NCBI GenBank assembly: GCA_934098505.1
Contig: CAKOOR010000007.1
Span: 18,342 to 82,341 of the forward strand
Origin: an uncultured Bacilli bacterium
Lineage (GTDB): Bacteria; Bacillota_I; Bacilli_A; RF39; UBA660
Direction of reading: 5' to 3'
DNA: 64,000 nt
The notes under the pieces are model-generated. The model was given only the letters and a program-made list of their open reading frames with translations. It made no database searches and was not told where the DNA came from. Made by a program: the position numbers and the translations under genes. Positions 55,040 to 63,214 of this stretch are shown here, piece after piece (positions within the stretch are counted from its first letter, which is position 1; each line of letters begins with the position of its first letter).

Positions 55040-55771
55040 ATGAATAAACAGAAGAGAAATAGCTTGCTTTCTTCGTTAGTATTAGGTAGTATTTTATTAA
55101 CTGGTTGCGGTAAAAAATCAGAGTGTAGTTTACCTACTAGACATGTACACAAATATATAAAGTATTTAAATGATGGTACTACGATAACTAGATATATAGA
55201 TAATGAATCTTTATATGATTTTGATTATAATTGGACTGATGAATATATCTTAATTAACAAAATAGATGAAAAATTTTTCAAAAAAATAGATGGCTTGTTT
55301 TTAGGTAGAGATAATTGGAATTATTTATATAATGTTATGGCGGCCCAAAAGGATTATTTAGAATTCTTTTATGAATATGATACGGTAGAAACATATACAG
55401 AAACTGATAGTGAAGGAAACACGGAAACAAAAACAAGAATTGTACATCATGAAGGATGGCATACTAATCCTTATGATAGTGATAATACTGGTAAAGTTAG
55501 ACTTTATCATCATCGTTTTGTTGGCTATAAAGTTGTTTATAGAAAAAATCATTTTGAACTTGTTGCTAGTAAACCAGTCGATGATATTAGAGAGATTATG
55601 AACGAATATCCATATTTTAGTGAAGATTGTGTAACTACGGTTTATGAACAGTTTAAATTTAGTAAATGGGAACTTTCTGATTTGTCACCAGATGATTTCA
55701 ATACCTTTAATCATCCTGATTTAGAAAATAAAAGCATGACTTTAAGTAGTTATACAAGAGTATTAAAATAA
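55040..55771 (+). CDS. Lipoprotein of unknown function
   Basis: 243 residues. A lipoprotein signal with basic start, hydrophobic SLVLGSILLTGC and cleavage before Cys17 is clear, so the protein is membrane-anchored outside the cell. The mature part is Tyr/Asp-rich, contains a Thr/Glu stretch (DTVETYTETDSEGNTETKT) and several His, and matches nothing I know. The start could also be the ATG at 55031. A -10-like TATACT lies at 55012-55017. Confidence 0.75.
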   Translation: MNKQKRNSLLSSLVLGSILLTGCGKKSECSLPTRHVHKYIKYLNDGTTITRYIDNESLYDFDYNWTDEYILINKIDEKFFKKIDGLFLGRDNWNYLYNVMAAQKDYLEFFYEYDTVETYTETDSEGNTETKTRIVHHEGWHTNPYDSDNTGKVRLYHHRFVGYKVVYRKNHFELVASKPVDDIREIMNEYPYFSEDCVTTVYEQFKFSKWELSDLSPDDFNTFNHPDLENKSMTLSSYTRVLK

Positions 55772-55800
55772 AAAAACTTAGGGAAACCTAGGCTTTTTTA
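55768..55800. terminator. Bidirectional terminator between the lipoprotein gene and spoVS
   Basis: CTTAGG-GAAA-CCTAGG stem with an A-rich left side and a T-rich right side. Confidence 0.8.
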
Positions 55801-56061
55801 ATCAATTATATTAATTAATAATCTTATGGCTGTTTTTTCTTCACCATTAATTAAAACATCATTAAAAGCAGGAACAATACCAATATTAATACCGGCAGGT
55901 GCTAAAAAGCCTCTGGCAATGGCTACCGCCTTAACGGCCTGATTTAGAGAACCAGCTCCAATCGTTTGTAATTCGACATTTTCATTTTCCCTAAAAATAT
56001 TAGCAATCGCACCAGCGACCTTACTAGGGTTAGATTTTGACGATACTTTTAAAATTTCCAT
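55798..56061 (-). CDS. spoVS: Stage V sporulation protein S
   Basis: 87 residues, the family's length, with the highly conserved start EILKVSSKSNPSKVAGAIANIFRE and core IGAGSLNQAVKAVAIARGFLAPAGINI. SpoVS is an Alba-like small protein needed for normal spore development. A strong AGGAGG ribosome site precedes it. An 11-bp inverted repeat (TTTTTCATAAA / TTTATGAAAAA) at 56109-56138 lies upstream and could be an operator. Confidence 0.96.
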   Translation of the reverse strand: MEILKVSSKSNPSKVAGAIANIFRENENVELQTIGAGSLNQAVKAVAIARGFLAPAGINIGIVPAFNDVLINGEEKTAIRLLINIID

Positions 56062-56224
56062 AATTTTTAATTCCTCCTAGAAAATATATATGCACTTAAC
56101 AGAAAAATTTTTCATAAATAATATTGTTTATGAAAAATTAAAAATAAAGATAAAATTATTCTTATAATCAATCCAAATTTAGGGTGGGTGGTTGTGGGAA
56201 GTAATACTAATCTAAAAAACAACT

Positions 56225-56271
56225 AAAAAGCCCTAAATACTTAAATAAAATACCTAGTATTTATGACTTTT
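56225..56271 (-). terminator. Terminator of the gene at 56276
   Basis: AAAAAG..ATAAATACT pairs imperfectly with AGTATTTA..GCTTTTT; the T run follows on the minus strand. Confidence 0.6.
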
Positions 56272-56275
56272 TAAT

Positions 56276-57007
56276 TTAAGAAATAGCTTTTACAAAAAGA
56301 ATCGAACCTAAAATAATACCAATACTTAAAAATAATAAAATATTCAAGAAAATATTTAAATAACCAGTCTTCGATAAAGGACGATACCATTCAATACTAT
56401 GATCTGGATAATCTTCATCACCTTCATCTTGTAAAAGTTCATTACCATTTGGATTAGTTTTAATTAATTTTTTAGACTTATTCTTTCCATCCTGACTCTT
56501 ACTATTAATATTATCAATTTGTTGTAAAGAAGTATTATAAAAATCAACTTCTTTAACAAATCTAGGATTATTAGTATAATTAATATCACTTTCTATTAAA
56601 TAAATACGATTAACAAAAGTTCCTAGTAATCTTTCTAAATCTTTACTTAAATAATCATGATAAAGTAATAATTGAAAAAAATAGTTATTATATTTATCAA
56701 TAAAATCTTCTTCACTTCCAAAATTTTTATAAAAGTCATCTTCATGTTCTAAATAAATATTCTTAAATTCATAAACTTTTAAAATTGCAAAAAAGTTAGC
56801 AGTACTAATTTTACCGGTTGCTAAATCATTAAGTAAAAGACTATTATTAGCATATAGAACCTCTCTTAAATCAAAGTGTTGTAAATTTAATTTTTTATCT
56901 TTAAAAGTAAGATAATTATTTTCTATCGTAAAGTCATTATCTAAAACTACAAAATAATTTTTTAAGTTATTAAACGCAAGGGTATTACTTAAGGTATAAT
57001 CTATCAT
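56276..57007 (-). CDS. Tail-anchored hypothetical protein
   Basis: 243 residues, cytoplasmic and acidic for most of its length, with a single C-terminal membrane helix (about 217-240). The start resembles a small kinase-like or effector-like fold (HFDLREVLYANNSLL), but I cannot support an assignment; it may relate to the EssB/type VII secretion pseudokinase style of protein. AGAAGGA precedes the ATG. It is divergent from sufB. Confidence 0.55.
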   Translation of the reverse strand: MIDYTLSNTLAFNNLKNYFVVLDNDFTIENNYLTFKDKKLNLQHFDLREVLYANNSLLLNDLATGKISTANFFAILKVYEFKNIYLEHEDDFYKNFGSEEDFIDKYNNYFFQLLLYHDYLSKDLERLLGTFVNRIYLIESDINYTNNPRFVKEVDFYNTSLQQIDNINSKSQDGKNKSKKLIKTNPNGNELLQDEGDEDYPDHSIEWYRPLSKTGYLNIFLNILLFLSIGIILGSILFVKAIS

Positions 57008-57091
57008 ATATAATCCTTCTATTCTAAAATTATTGTAACAAACAATTTCTATTTTTTCAATAATATAGTATAATATGAAACGTGATTGGCT

Positions 57092-58384
57092 ATGAAAGAA
57101 AAATTAAATGAAGAATTTATAAGAAAATTATCAAGTAAGAAGAAGGAACCTAGTTGGATGCTTGAACATAGGCTTAAAGCCTACCATAATTTTTTAGAGC
57201 AAGAAGAACCTAATTTCGGACCGGATATTCATATTAACTTTGATGAAATTTGTTACTATAAAGATAAGACTAATAAAATGACTGATAAGTGGACAAATGT
57301 TAACTGCAATTTAAAAAATACTTTTGATGATTTAGGAGTTATCAAAGCGGAAGAACAGTATTTGGGGGGTGTTACTAATCAATATGAATCAGAAGTGTTT
57401 TATCATAATCAAATAATTGGTAATGGTATTATTTTTACTTCCACAGATGATGCCCTCCAGAAATATTCTGAGCTTTTTCAGAAGTATTTTAATAATTTAG
57501 TTAGATTGGAAGAAAATAAATATACCGCTTTAAATAATGCCGTTTGGTCTGGTGGTTCCTTTATTTATATTCCCAAAGGCGTAAAAGTAGATAAACCTTT
57601 ACAAAGTTATTTCCGCATTGAAAGTGAGTCTTTAGGTCAATTTGAACATACGATTATTATCGTTGATGATGATGCTAGTCTATCTTATATCGAAGGGTGT
57701 ACGGCAACGGCTTACTCAAAGACCAGTCTTCATGCCGGTGTTGTTGAAATTTATGTTGGTAAAAATGCAAAAGTTCGTTACTCTACTATTCAAAATTGGT
57801 CAACAGATGTTTATAATTTAGTTACGAAAAGAGCCATTGTTGATGAAGGTGGTATCATGGAATGGGTCGATGGTAACATTGGCAGTGGTCTTACGATGAA
57901 ATATCCTTCTTGTATTTTAAAAGGCGATGGAGCTATTGGTAATTCCATAAGTGTTGCTTACGCTAAGAAAGCCCAAGTCTTAGATGCTGGTGCCAAGATG
58001 ATTCATTTAGGTAAAAACACTAAAAGTAGTATCATCAGTAAATCTATTGCCGAAGCCGGTGGGATTGCTAATTACCGGGGAACTACAAAAATTACGAAAA
58101 ATGCGACTAATTCCGTTGCTACGATTAAATGCGATACGATTCTTTTAGATGATATTTCCAAAAGTGATACTTTTCCTAAAAATATTGTTGGTAATAAAAC
58201 TTCTAGTCTTACTCATGAGGCTACCGTTTCCAAATTAGATGCCGATAAGTTATTTTACTTAACAAGTAAAGGCTTAACCGAAGATCAAGCCCGAGAGCTT
58301 TTGATTATGGGCTTTATGACTGATTTTAAAAAAGAATTACCAATGGAATATGCTGTCGAGTTAAATCGTTTAATAAAAGAATAA
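57092..58384 (+). CDS. sufB: Fe-S cluster assembly protein SufB
   Basis: 430 residues, slightly shorter than usual (about 465). The beta-helix core is recognisable: AVWSGGSFIYIPKGVKVDKPLQSYFRI, IIVDDDASLSYIEGCTA, KYPSCIL (cluster-related Cys) and the late RGTTKITKNATNSVATIKCDT. It is the scaffold of the SUF system together with SufC and SufD, neither of which is nearby. A TATAAT lies about 20 bp upstream. ATG at 57092 is preferred to TTG at 57086. Confidence 0.93.
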   Translation: MKEKLNEEFIRKLSSKKKEPSWMLEHRLKAYHNFLEQEEPNFGPDIHINFDEICYYKDKTNKMTDKWTNVNCNLKNTFDDLGVIKAEEQYLGGVTNQYESEVFYHNQIIGNGIIFTSTDDALQKYSELFQKYFNNLVRLEENKYTALNNAVWSGGSFIYIPKGVKVDKPLQSYFRIESESLGQFEHTIIIVDDDASLSYIEGCTATAYSKTSLHAGVVEIYVGKNAKVRYSTIQNWSTDVYNLVTKRAIVDEGGIMEWVDGNIGSGLTMKYPSCILKGDGAIGNSISVAYAKKAQVLDAGAKMIHLGKNTKSSIISKSIAEAGGIANYRGTTKITKNATNSVATIKCDTILLDDISKSDTFPKNIVGNKTSSLTHEATVSKLDADKLFYLTSKGLTEDQARELLIMGFMTDFKKELPMEYAVELNRLIKE

Positions 58385-58420
58385 ATTCTAAAAAATTATT
58401 AAAACCCTAAAATTAGAATA

Positions 58421-58466
58421 AATTAGCTTTTTAAACTTAAAGTTTGGTCTAGCTAATTTTTTTATT
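58421..58466 (+). terminator. Terminator of sufB
   Basis: AATTAGCT and AGCTAATT flank a loop with an inner AAACTT/AAAGTTT stem, followed by T7. Confidence 0.75.
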
Positions 58467-58561
58467 TTGCTAAGCAATTGTTACTAAACTCTTCAAATGG
58501 CGATTTGTTTATTAGCCTTGATTTTGCTAATCTACACCTCATAAAGAAGGAGGTGAAAAAA

Positions 58562-58924
58562 ATGATTAACGAAGTTGTCCTTGTTGGGAGGTTAACCAAA
58601 GATCCTGAAGTTACAGATACCGAAAATGGTAAAAAACGAGCCTCGATAATTTTAGCTGTTCCTAGAAAGTTTAAAAATGTTGATGGTATCTATGAAACAG
58701 ATTTTATTCGTGTCATACTATGGAATGTAATCGCTATGAATACGAAAGAGTACTGCAAATCAGGCGATTTATTAGGCATAAAGGGTCGTATTCAAATTAA
58801 CTCATATAAAGATAGCGAAGATAATACTCATTATGTAACAGATATTATTGCCGAAAAAATTACTTTTCTATCTTCAAAAAGAAATGATGAGCAGCAATCC
58901 CTAGAAGAATCAGAAGAAACTTAA
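58562..58924 (+). CDS. ssb: Single-stranded DNA-binding protein (short form)
   Basis: 120 residues: an OB fold from MINEVVLVGRLTKDPEV through DFIRVILWN to ISFLS-type strands, with a short acidic tail (EESEET) in place of the long Gly-rich linker and DDDIPF tip. The compact form suggests a secondary SSB, perhaps for competence or a mobile element. A very strong AAGGAGGTG ribosome site fixes the start at 58562. Confidence 0.9.
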   Translation: MINEVVLVGRLTKDPEVTDTENGKKRASIILAVPRKFKNVDGIYETDFIRVILWNVIAMNTKEYCKSGDLLGIKGRIQINSYKDSEDNTHYVTDIIAEKITFLSSKRNDEQQSLEESEET

Positions 58925-59158
58925 AAGTCGGTAGTTAGAAACTTGCTGCAATTTAAAAAGTCTGCGAAATTAAATTTAAGTTATTTGCGTTATAGCTGAC
59001 AACAATTAATAAGAAATTAATAAAAAAGAATAACAAAAGCGGGATATGAAAAAGATATAGGCTAGTGTGATTTTATCTTTTTGATTAAATTATTGAACTT
59101 CAATTTACATTAATAACTAGAAATGATAAAATTTTATTAATTAGAAAGAAGGATAGTT

Positions 59159-60040
59159 ATGGATGAAAATAGAAGTTTACATAGTTTAGGGGTGGCCAAA
59201 AAGATGGTAGCAATTGGAACTGATCTTGGTTTATCAGTAGCAGAGCTTAATGACTTATTTACTTTAGGTATTGTCCATGATATCGGTTATCAGTTTGGCC
59301 CTGGTAATATGCATCAAAAAAATGGCGGCTTAGTCTTAAAGAAAAATGGCTATCAATATTGGCAAGAAGTTTACTATCACGGCATTGTTCAAAATGCGTA
59401 TTCATCTTTATTTTTAAATATCTTAAATCAAGCCGATATGCAAATTGATAAAACCGGTCAAGATGTTGGCTATACTGATCGCTTAGAAGACATTAAATCC
59501 CGATATGGTAAAGATTCTAAAGTTTACCGCTCTTGCATCGATTTAGTAGAATTTATTCAAAAAAATAGTAATAAGCTGTTTCAAGAAAAACAAGAAAATA
59601 AACTAGCTAATCCAAGAGAAACTGCCGCTAGCAAACATGCTATTATAATCATCAGAAATAAGCAAGGAGCTTATTTACAATATTTAGAACCAACTTGGCA
59701 AAGTTATCTTTTCCTAAATTGTAAAGTTGTATCAAGAACTGATACTCGTTCTGTTGCAGATCTTATTTTCACTAAACTAGGAATATCTACTAATAAAATT
59801 CACTATTTATTTGATAAGGTTCATAGTAAGTACTCTGTAAAACACCAGAAAATGCGTGAATATCATCATTATTTCTTTTTAGTCGATATCGATCTTGATA
59901 CTAGAATGACCGCCAAAGAATTTACTATTAATGATACTAAGTTTAAATGGTTTAGTATGCCAATGTTACAAAGTGATAAGCGTATTCAAGAAGTTAATGG
60001 TGATATTGTTGGCTTTATTAAAGAAGAATTACAAGATTAA
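59159..60040 (+). CDS. HD-domain protein fused to a NUDIX-like domain
   Basis: 293 residues. The N-terminal half carries an HD phosphohydrolase core: His in RSLHSLGVAKKM, then VHDIGY. The C-terminal half (about 145-290) has the strand order of a NUDIX fold (KHAIIIIRNKQGAYLQYLEP, YHHYFFLVDI, FKWFSMPML), but the catalytic Nudix box is missing, so it probably binds a ligand only. The combination suggests nucleotide sensing or hydrolysis; the substrate is unknown. AGAAGGA precedes the start. Confidence 0.75.
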   Translation: MDENRSLHSLGVAKKMVAIGTDLGLSVAELNDLFTLGIVHDIGYQFGPGNMHQKNGGLVLKKNGYQYWQEVYYHGIVQNAYSSLFLNILNQADMQIDKTGQDVGYTDRLEDIKSRYGKDSKVYRSCIDLVEFIQKNSNKLFQEKQENKLANPRETAASKHAIIIIRNKQGAYLQYLEPTWQSYLFLNCKVVSRTDTRSVADLIFTKLGISTNKIHYLFDKVHSKYSVKHQKMREYHHYFFLVDIDLDTRMTAKEFTINDTKFKWFSMPMLQSDKRIQEVNGDIVGFIKEELQD

Positions 60041-60117
60041 GGATTATTAATGAATTGTGTCAAAAAATCGGTAAAAATTAATATAAGAGGCTAAAAACAA
60101 GAAAGAAAGTAAGAATA

Positions 60118-60198
60118 TGAAAACTAAAATCATAAGTAAAACTTATCTAAGAGATATTGAAAAATACAAATTAAAAATTTATTTAGATAACAAGTAAT
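60118..60198 (+). CDS. Possible 26-residue peptide
   Basis: A start with GAAAGAAAG upstream opens a short, Lys-rich frame (MKTKIISKTYLRDIEKYKLK...). It may be a real small protein or just leader sequence of the next gene; no similarity is visible. Confidence 0.25.
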
Positions 60199-60218
60199 GT
60201 TGATAAGGGGAATTAAAA

Positions 60219-60737
60219 ATGTTAGCAAACGATGTAAAAAAAATTATAAGAGGCACTGGATCTTATGATAATGTTAAGCACGGTAATACCGTATCTATAA
60301 CCGGCGACGGTGGCAATGCTTGGGGATATTATGGTCCATCTTATAAAAAGTTAGCCCCACGTCTTAGGACTTACCTTTTATATACTGATGCCCTAAATAA
60401 TTTAGAAAAAATAAAGAATAGTATATCTATAGAAGAATATATTAAGAAAAAAAGAGAAATTGAATTTACTTATATTAAAAGTTATTATGAAACCAGATTA
60501 AAAGATTTAGACATGGAAGACTTTTTAAAGACTTTAGAAACTAGGTTTGGAACTGATATTATCTTTTTATGTCATGAACCAATAAGTGAGTTTTGCCACC
60601 GTCGAGTTCTAGCCGATTATATCAAACTGCAAACAGGAGTTTATATTCCCGAAGTAAAAATTATGAGTAGTGATGAATTTACCTTAAAGAATCCTCTTAA
60701 CTATGAACAAGAATTAAAAAGAGTAATGAAGAAATAA
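60219..60737 (+). CDS. DUF488-family protein
   Basis: 172 residues. The diagnostic C-terminal block is LCHEPISEFCHRRVLADYI, matching the CyE-x-CHR pattern of DUF488, and the N-terminal part has the GYYGPSYKKLAP stretch of the same family. The two Cys and the His may bind a metal or act in catalysis; no reaction is established. AAGGGGA precedes the start. Confidence 0.8.
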   Translation: MLANDVKKIIRGTGSYDNVKHGNTVSITGDGGNAWGYYGPSYKKLAPRLRTYLLYTDALNNLEKIKNSISIEEYIKKKREIEFTYIKSYYETRLKDLDMEDFLKTLETRFGTDIIFLCHEPISEFCHRRVLADYIKLQTGVYIPEVKIMSSDEFTLKNPLNYEQELKRVMKK

Positions 60738-60839
60738 ATGTTTATGATAAATATTTTAAGTCTTAAAGATGCTTTTGATTTAGTTATAACTGAGGATGAA
60801 GATTCATTATTATATAGTAAAAAGAAATTAAATAAGTGA
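60738..60839 (+). CDS. Possible 33-residue peptide
   Basis: The frame starts directly after the previous stop and ends 9 bp before the next gene (MFMINILSLKDAFDLV...). There is no independent ribosome site, but coupled translation is possible. It could be the remnant of a longer gene. Confidence 0.25.
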   Translation: MFMINILSLKDAFDLVITEDEDSLLYSKKKLNK

Positions 60840-60848
60840 GGATTAAAT

Positions 60849-61298
60849 ATGGAAAAAAAGATAAATTATTTGATATTAAATAATAAAAATATTGGTATAA
60901 GTAAGATAGAACTTACAAAAGATGAACTTAATGTTACCGATAAAAGGGGTAAATACACTTTTCATATAACTCTTACTTATGATTGGAAAAAGATTAATCA
61001 AGTTAAAGTTGGTAAGGAAGAAAGTATTTCTTTTAATGAATATTATTTAAGTGAAAATAATGAGTCCGTTTTAATTTGGCCTGATATTTGTAAGCTAAAG
61101 AAAATTAAAGATGATTATATTGCTTTTAATTTAGAATTTTTAGATATTGATAATAATAAAGATACTTGTTATATGAATAAACGTAAAATTTTTGATATAC
61201 CTCTTCACAATTTTAAAGTGAAGGTATATATTGATTATAAAGATGTTTTAGAAGGGAAAATCATTTATCAATTTAAAGATAATGATGGTAATGAGTAA
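60849..61298 (+). CDS. Hypothetical protein
   Basis: 149 residues, beta-rich, charged, without membrane segment. It contains a WPDI turn and pairs of Cys at about 79 and 114. No family recognised. GAGGA precedes the start. It ends in a 1-bp overlap with the acetyltransferase gene, so the two are coupled. Confidence 0.55.
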   Translation: MEKKINYLILNNKNIGISKIELTKDELNVTDKRGKYTFHITLTYDWKKINQVKVGKEESISFNEYYLSENNESVLIWPDICKLKKIKDDYIAFNLEFLDIDNNKDTCYMNKRKIFDIPLHNFKVKVYIDYKDVLEGKIIYQFKDNDGNE

Positions 61299-61732
61299 TG
61301 AATTATGAATTAGTAAAATCTTCTAATAAAGATATAGATAGATTGGTTGAATATAAAAAAAAGACTGTTTACGAGTATGCTAAAGATTTAGCAAGAGAAG
61401 ATATTGATAGGATAAATAATTATATAATAAAGGAAATTCCTAATTTAATTAATGATTATTATAATATAGTAGTTAATAACAAAATCGTAGGGTGTTTATT
61501 ATTAACAAGAAAAGATAATGTTAATTTGTTAGATGAAATTTATATTGAAAAAGATTATCGCAATAAAAAAATTGGTACAAACATAATAAAAGATATTTTA
61601 AAAAATAATGATACTGTCTACTTATGGGTGTATAAAGATAATAAAAAGGCTATATCTTTATATAAAAGAATGGGATTTAACATTTGCAAAAGTACTGATA
61701 CCAGATATTATATGGGTTTTAAGAAAAAGTAG
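61298..61732 (+). CDS. GNAT-family N-acetyltransferase
   Basis: 144 residues. The acetyl-CoA site is seen in LLDEIYIEKDYRNKKIGTNIIKDIL (the R/Q-x-x-G-x-G/A loop here is YRNKKIGTN) and the terminal strand in ISLYKRMGFNICKSTDTRYYMGF. The substrate is unknown. It is translationally coupled to the gene at 60849. Confidence 0.85.
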   Translation: MNYELVKSSNKDIDRLVEYKKKTVYEYAKDLAREDIDRINNYIIKEIPNLINDYYNIVVNNKIVGCLLLTRKDNVNLLDEIYIEKDYRNKKIGTNIIKDILKNNDTVYLWVYKDNKKAISLYKRMGFNICKSTDTRYYMGFKKK

Positions 61733-61819
61733 GATTAAGAAAAAATATATAGAGGGGATTCAGTTTTATCTTTAAAAATTAGTAAATATATGTATAATAG
61801 TTAGTAATTAGGAGGTAAT

Positions 61820-62485
61820 ATGTCAAAGGAACAAGATGTAATTAATTATTATGTTTTATGCAATAAATTGAAAAATGTTATAAGAACCGGATGGCTTGAT
61901 TGGAAAGTTCAAAGAAATAGGCTAGAAAGTATTGCCGAACATATTTATGGGGTGCAAATGCTGGCTATTGCGATGAAAACAACTTATCAATACGATATTG
62001 ATATTATGAAAGTAATTTATATGCTGGCTATTCATGAGTTAGGAGAAACTATAATTGGTGATTTAACTCAATTTCAAATTAGTAAAGAAGAAAAAGAAAC
62101 AATGGAACATGAGGCTGTTCATAGTATTTTATCATCTCTAATTGATGGGGATAAAATTGAAGATTTGTTTCTAGAATTTGATTCTCATGCGACGGCGGAG
62201 GCTATGTTTGCGTATCAATGTGATAAATTAGAATGCGATATTCAGTGCAAATTATATGATCAAGAATGTTGTGTGGATTTAAAGCAACAAGAAGGTAATG
62301 CTACAGCTGATAACGAATTAGTAAAAAAATTATTAGAAAATGGTCAGTCTTGGTCAGATATGTGGTTAGAGTTTGGGCAGAGAAAGTATCCGTACGATAA
62401 AAATTTTCGGGCTGTATCGGAGTATGCCAAAAATAATTATATTGAGGAAGAAATTACAAAAAAATTAATAAAGAAAGATAAATAA
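61820..62485 (+). CDS. YfbR-like HD-domain nucleotide phosphohydrolase
   Basis: 221 residues. It shows the group's RLESIAEHIYGVQMLA, then HELGETIIGDLT, where the classic HD pair is HE, and EFDSHATAEAMFAYQCDKLECDIQCKLY. YfbR/HDDC2 proteins dephosphorylate deoxynucleoside monophosphates. Glu replacing Asp in the HD pair is common in this subfamily. AGGAGG precedes the ATG. A terminator (AGATAGA/TCTATCT, 62492-62520) follows. Confidence 0.82.
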   Translation: MSKEQDVINYYVLCNKLKNVIRTGWLDWKVQRNRLESIAEHIYGVQMLAIAMKTTYQYDIDIMKVIYMLAIHELGETIIGDLTQFQISKEEKETMEHEAVHSILSSLIDGDKIEDLFLEFDSHATAEAMFAYQCDKLECDIQCKLYDQECCVDLKQQEGNATADNELVKKLLENGQSWSDMWLEFGQRKYPYDKNFRAVSEYAKNNYIEEEITKKLIKKDK

Positions 62486-62491
62486 GAACTG

Positions 62492-62523
62492 AGATAGATT
62501 TAGTGGTAGTCTATCTTATTTTA
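62492..62523 (+). terminator. Terminator of the HD gene
   Basis: AGATAGA and TCTATCT with an 11-base loop, followed by TATTTT. Confidence 0.65.
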
Positions 62524-62736
62524 GTTTAAAAACAGAGAAACTATGGGAAAATCAAATGACTTTTAAATTAGGGTATGGTATAATTTTTAACAGATTTAAG
62601 GAATATTAGAAATAAAAATGATTAAAGATTAGGGGGGATTCTAACTTATAATAAATTGAAATTTTAGATATTGGAGATGACAAAAAAGGCAACAACCAGT
62701 TGCCAAATTACCATTAGTTATAATTTTACTACTAAT
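62524..62736. other. Gene-less stretch before the dinD remnant
   Basis: No coding frame found. GGCAAC-AACCA-GTTGCC at 62688-62704 reads as a terminator on the minus strand (T6 follows), though no minus-strand gene lies next to it; it may be a relic of the decayed unit. Confidence 0.4.
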
Positions 62737-63119
62737 TAAAAAAATTAGGTAATTATACTTTACAAAGAGTTGCATTGAAAGCCGGCGTTAAAAATATGGC
62801 TGAGTTTCATAATGCAGGATATAAAGGCTTATATAACGGGGAGATCGCTGATGATATATTTAAAAGGAAAAAATTATGATATAGAGAAGATATTTTAGGT
62901 AATATGAATGAAGATAAGTTAGTTGCTAATTTATTTAGAATAAATCAAACAAAGCAGAAACTTATAAGAGATAATGTAAAAAGTGAAAAAGAAGCAAAAG
63001 ATGTGCATTATAAGGTAGACAAAAAGGTAAGAAAGACCATTGCAGATATCGGTGATATGGTGCCGGATATGCCAACACCTGAAAAGAGTTTAAAAGAACT
63101 TGAAAAAGAAAAGAAATAA
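62737..63119 (+). pseudogene. dinD: dinD-like remnant (DNA-damage-inducible protein D)
   Basis: In one frame the DNA encodes NYTLQRVALKAGVKNMAEF, then NAGYKGLYNGEIADDIFKRKKL, a TGA stop (62877-62879), and continues in the same frame with EDILGNMNEDKLVANLFRINQTKQKL and VRKTIADIGDMVPDMPTPEKSLKELE. This is the conserved C-terminal half of DinD (GYKGLY, ANLFR.TQT, GRKVRKTI, LPTPEKSI.QLE). The N-terminal half is missing and stops lie upstream, so the gene is decayed. The residual open frame from 62904 has no own ribosome site. Confidence 0.75.
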
Positions 63120-63214
63120 TAGAACAAAAGATGCTTGAGAAAACCAAATAAAATAGTAAGCTGCATAGGGTGTAAAACTATTTGCATTACCTAAAAAAAT
63201 GAAGGAGGAAACTT

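Noticed and set aside
62877..62879. In-frame TGA in dinD as recoding (TGA for Trp or selenocysteine).
   Set aside because: The N-terminal half is also missing with stops upstream, family members do not have Trp there as far as I recall, and all intact genes use TGG for Trp. Simple decay explains it.
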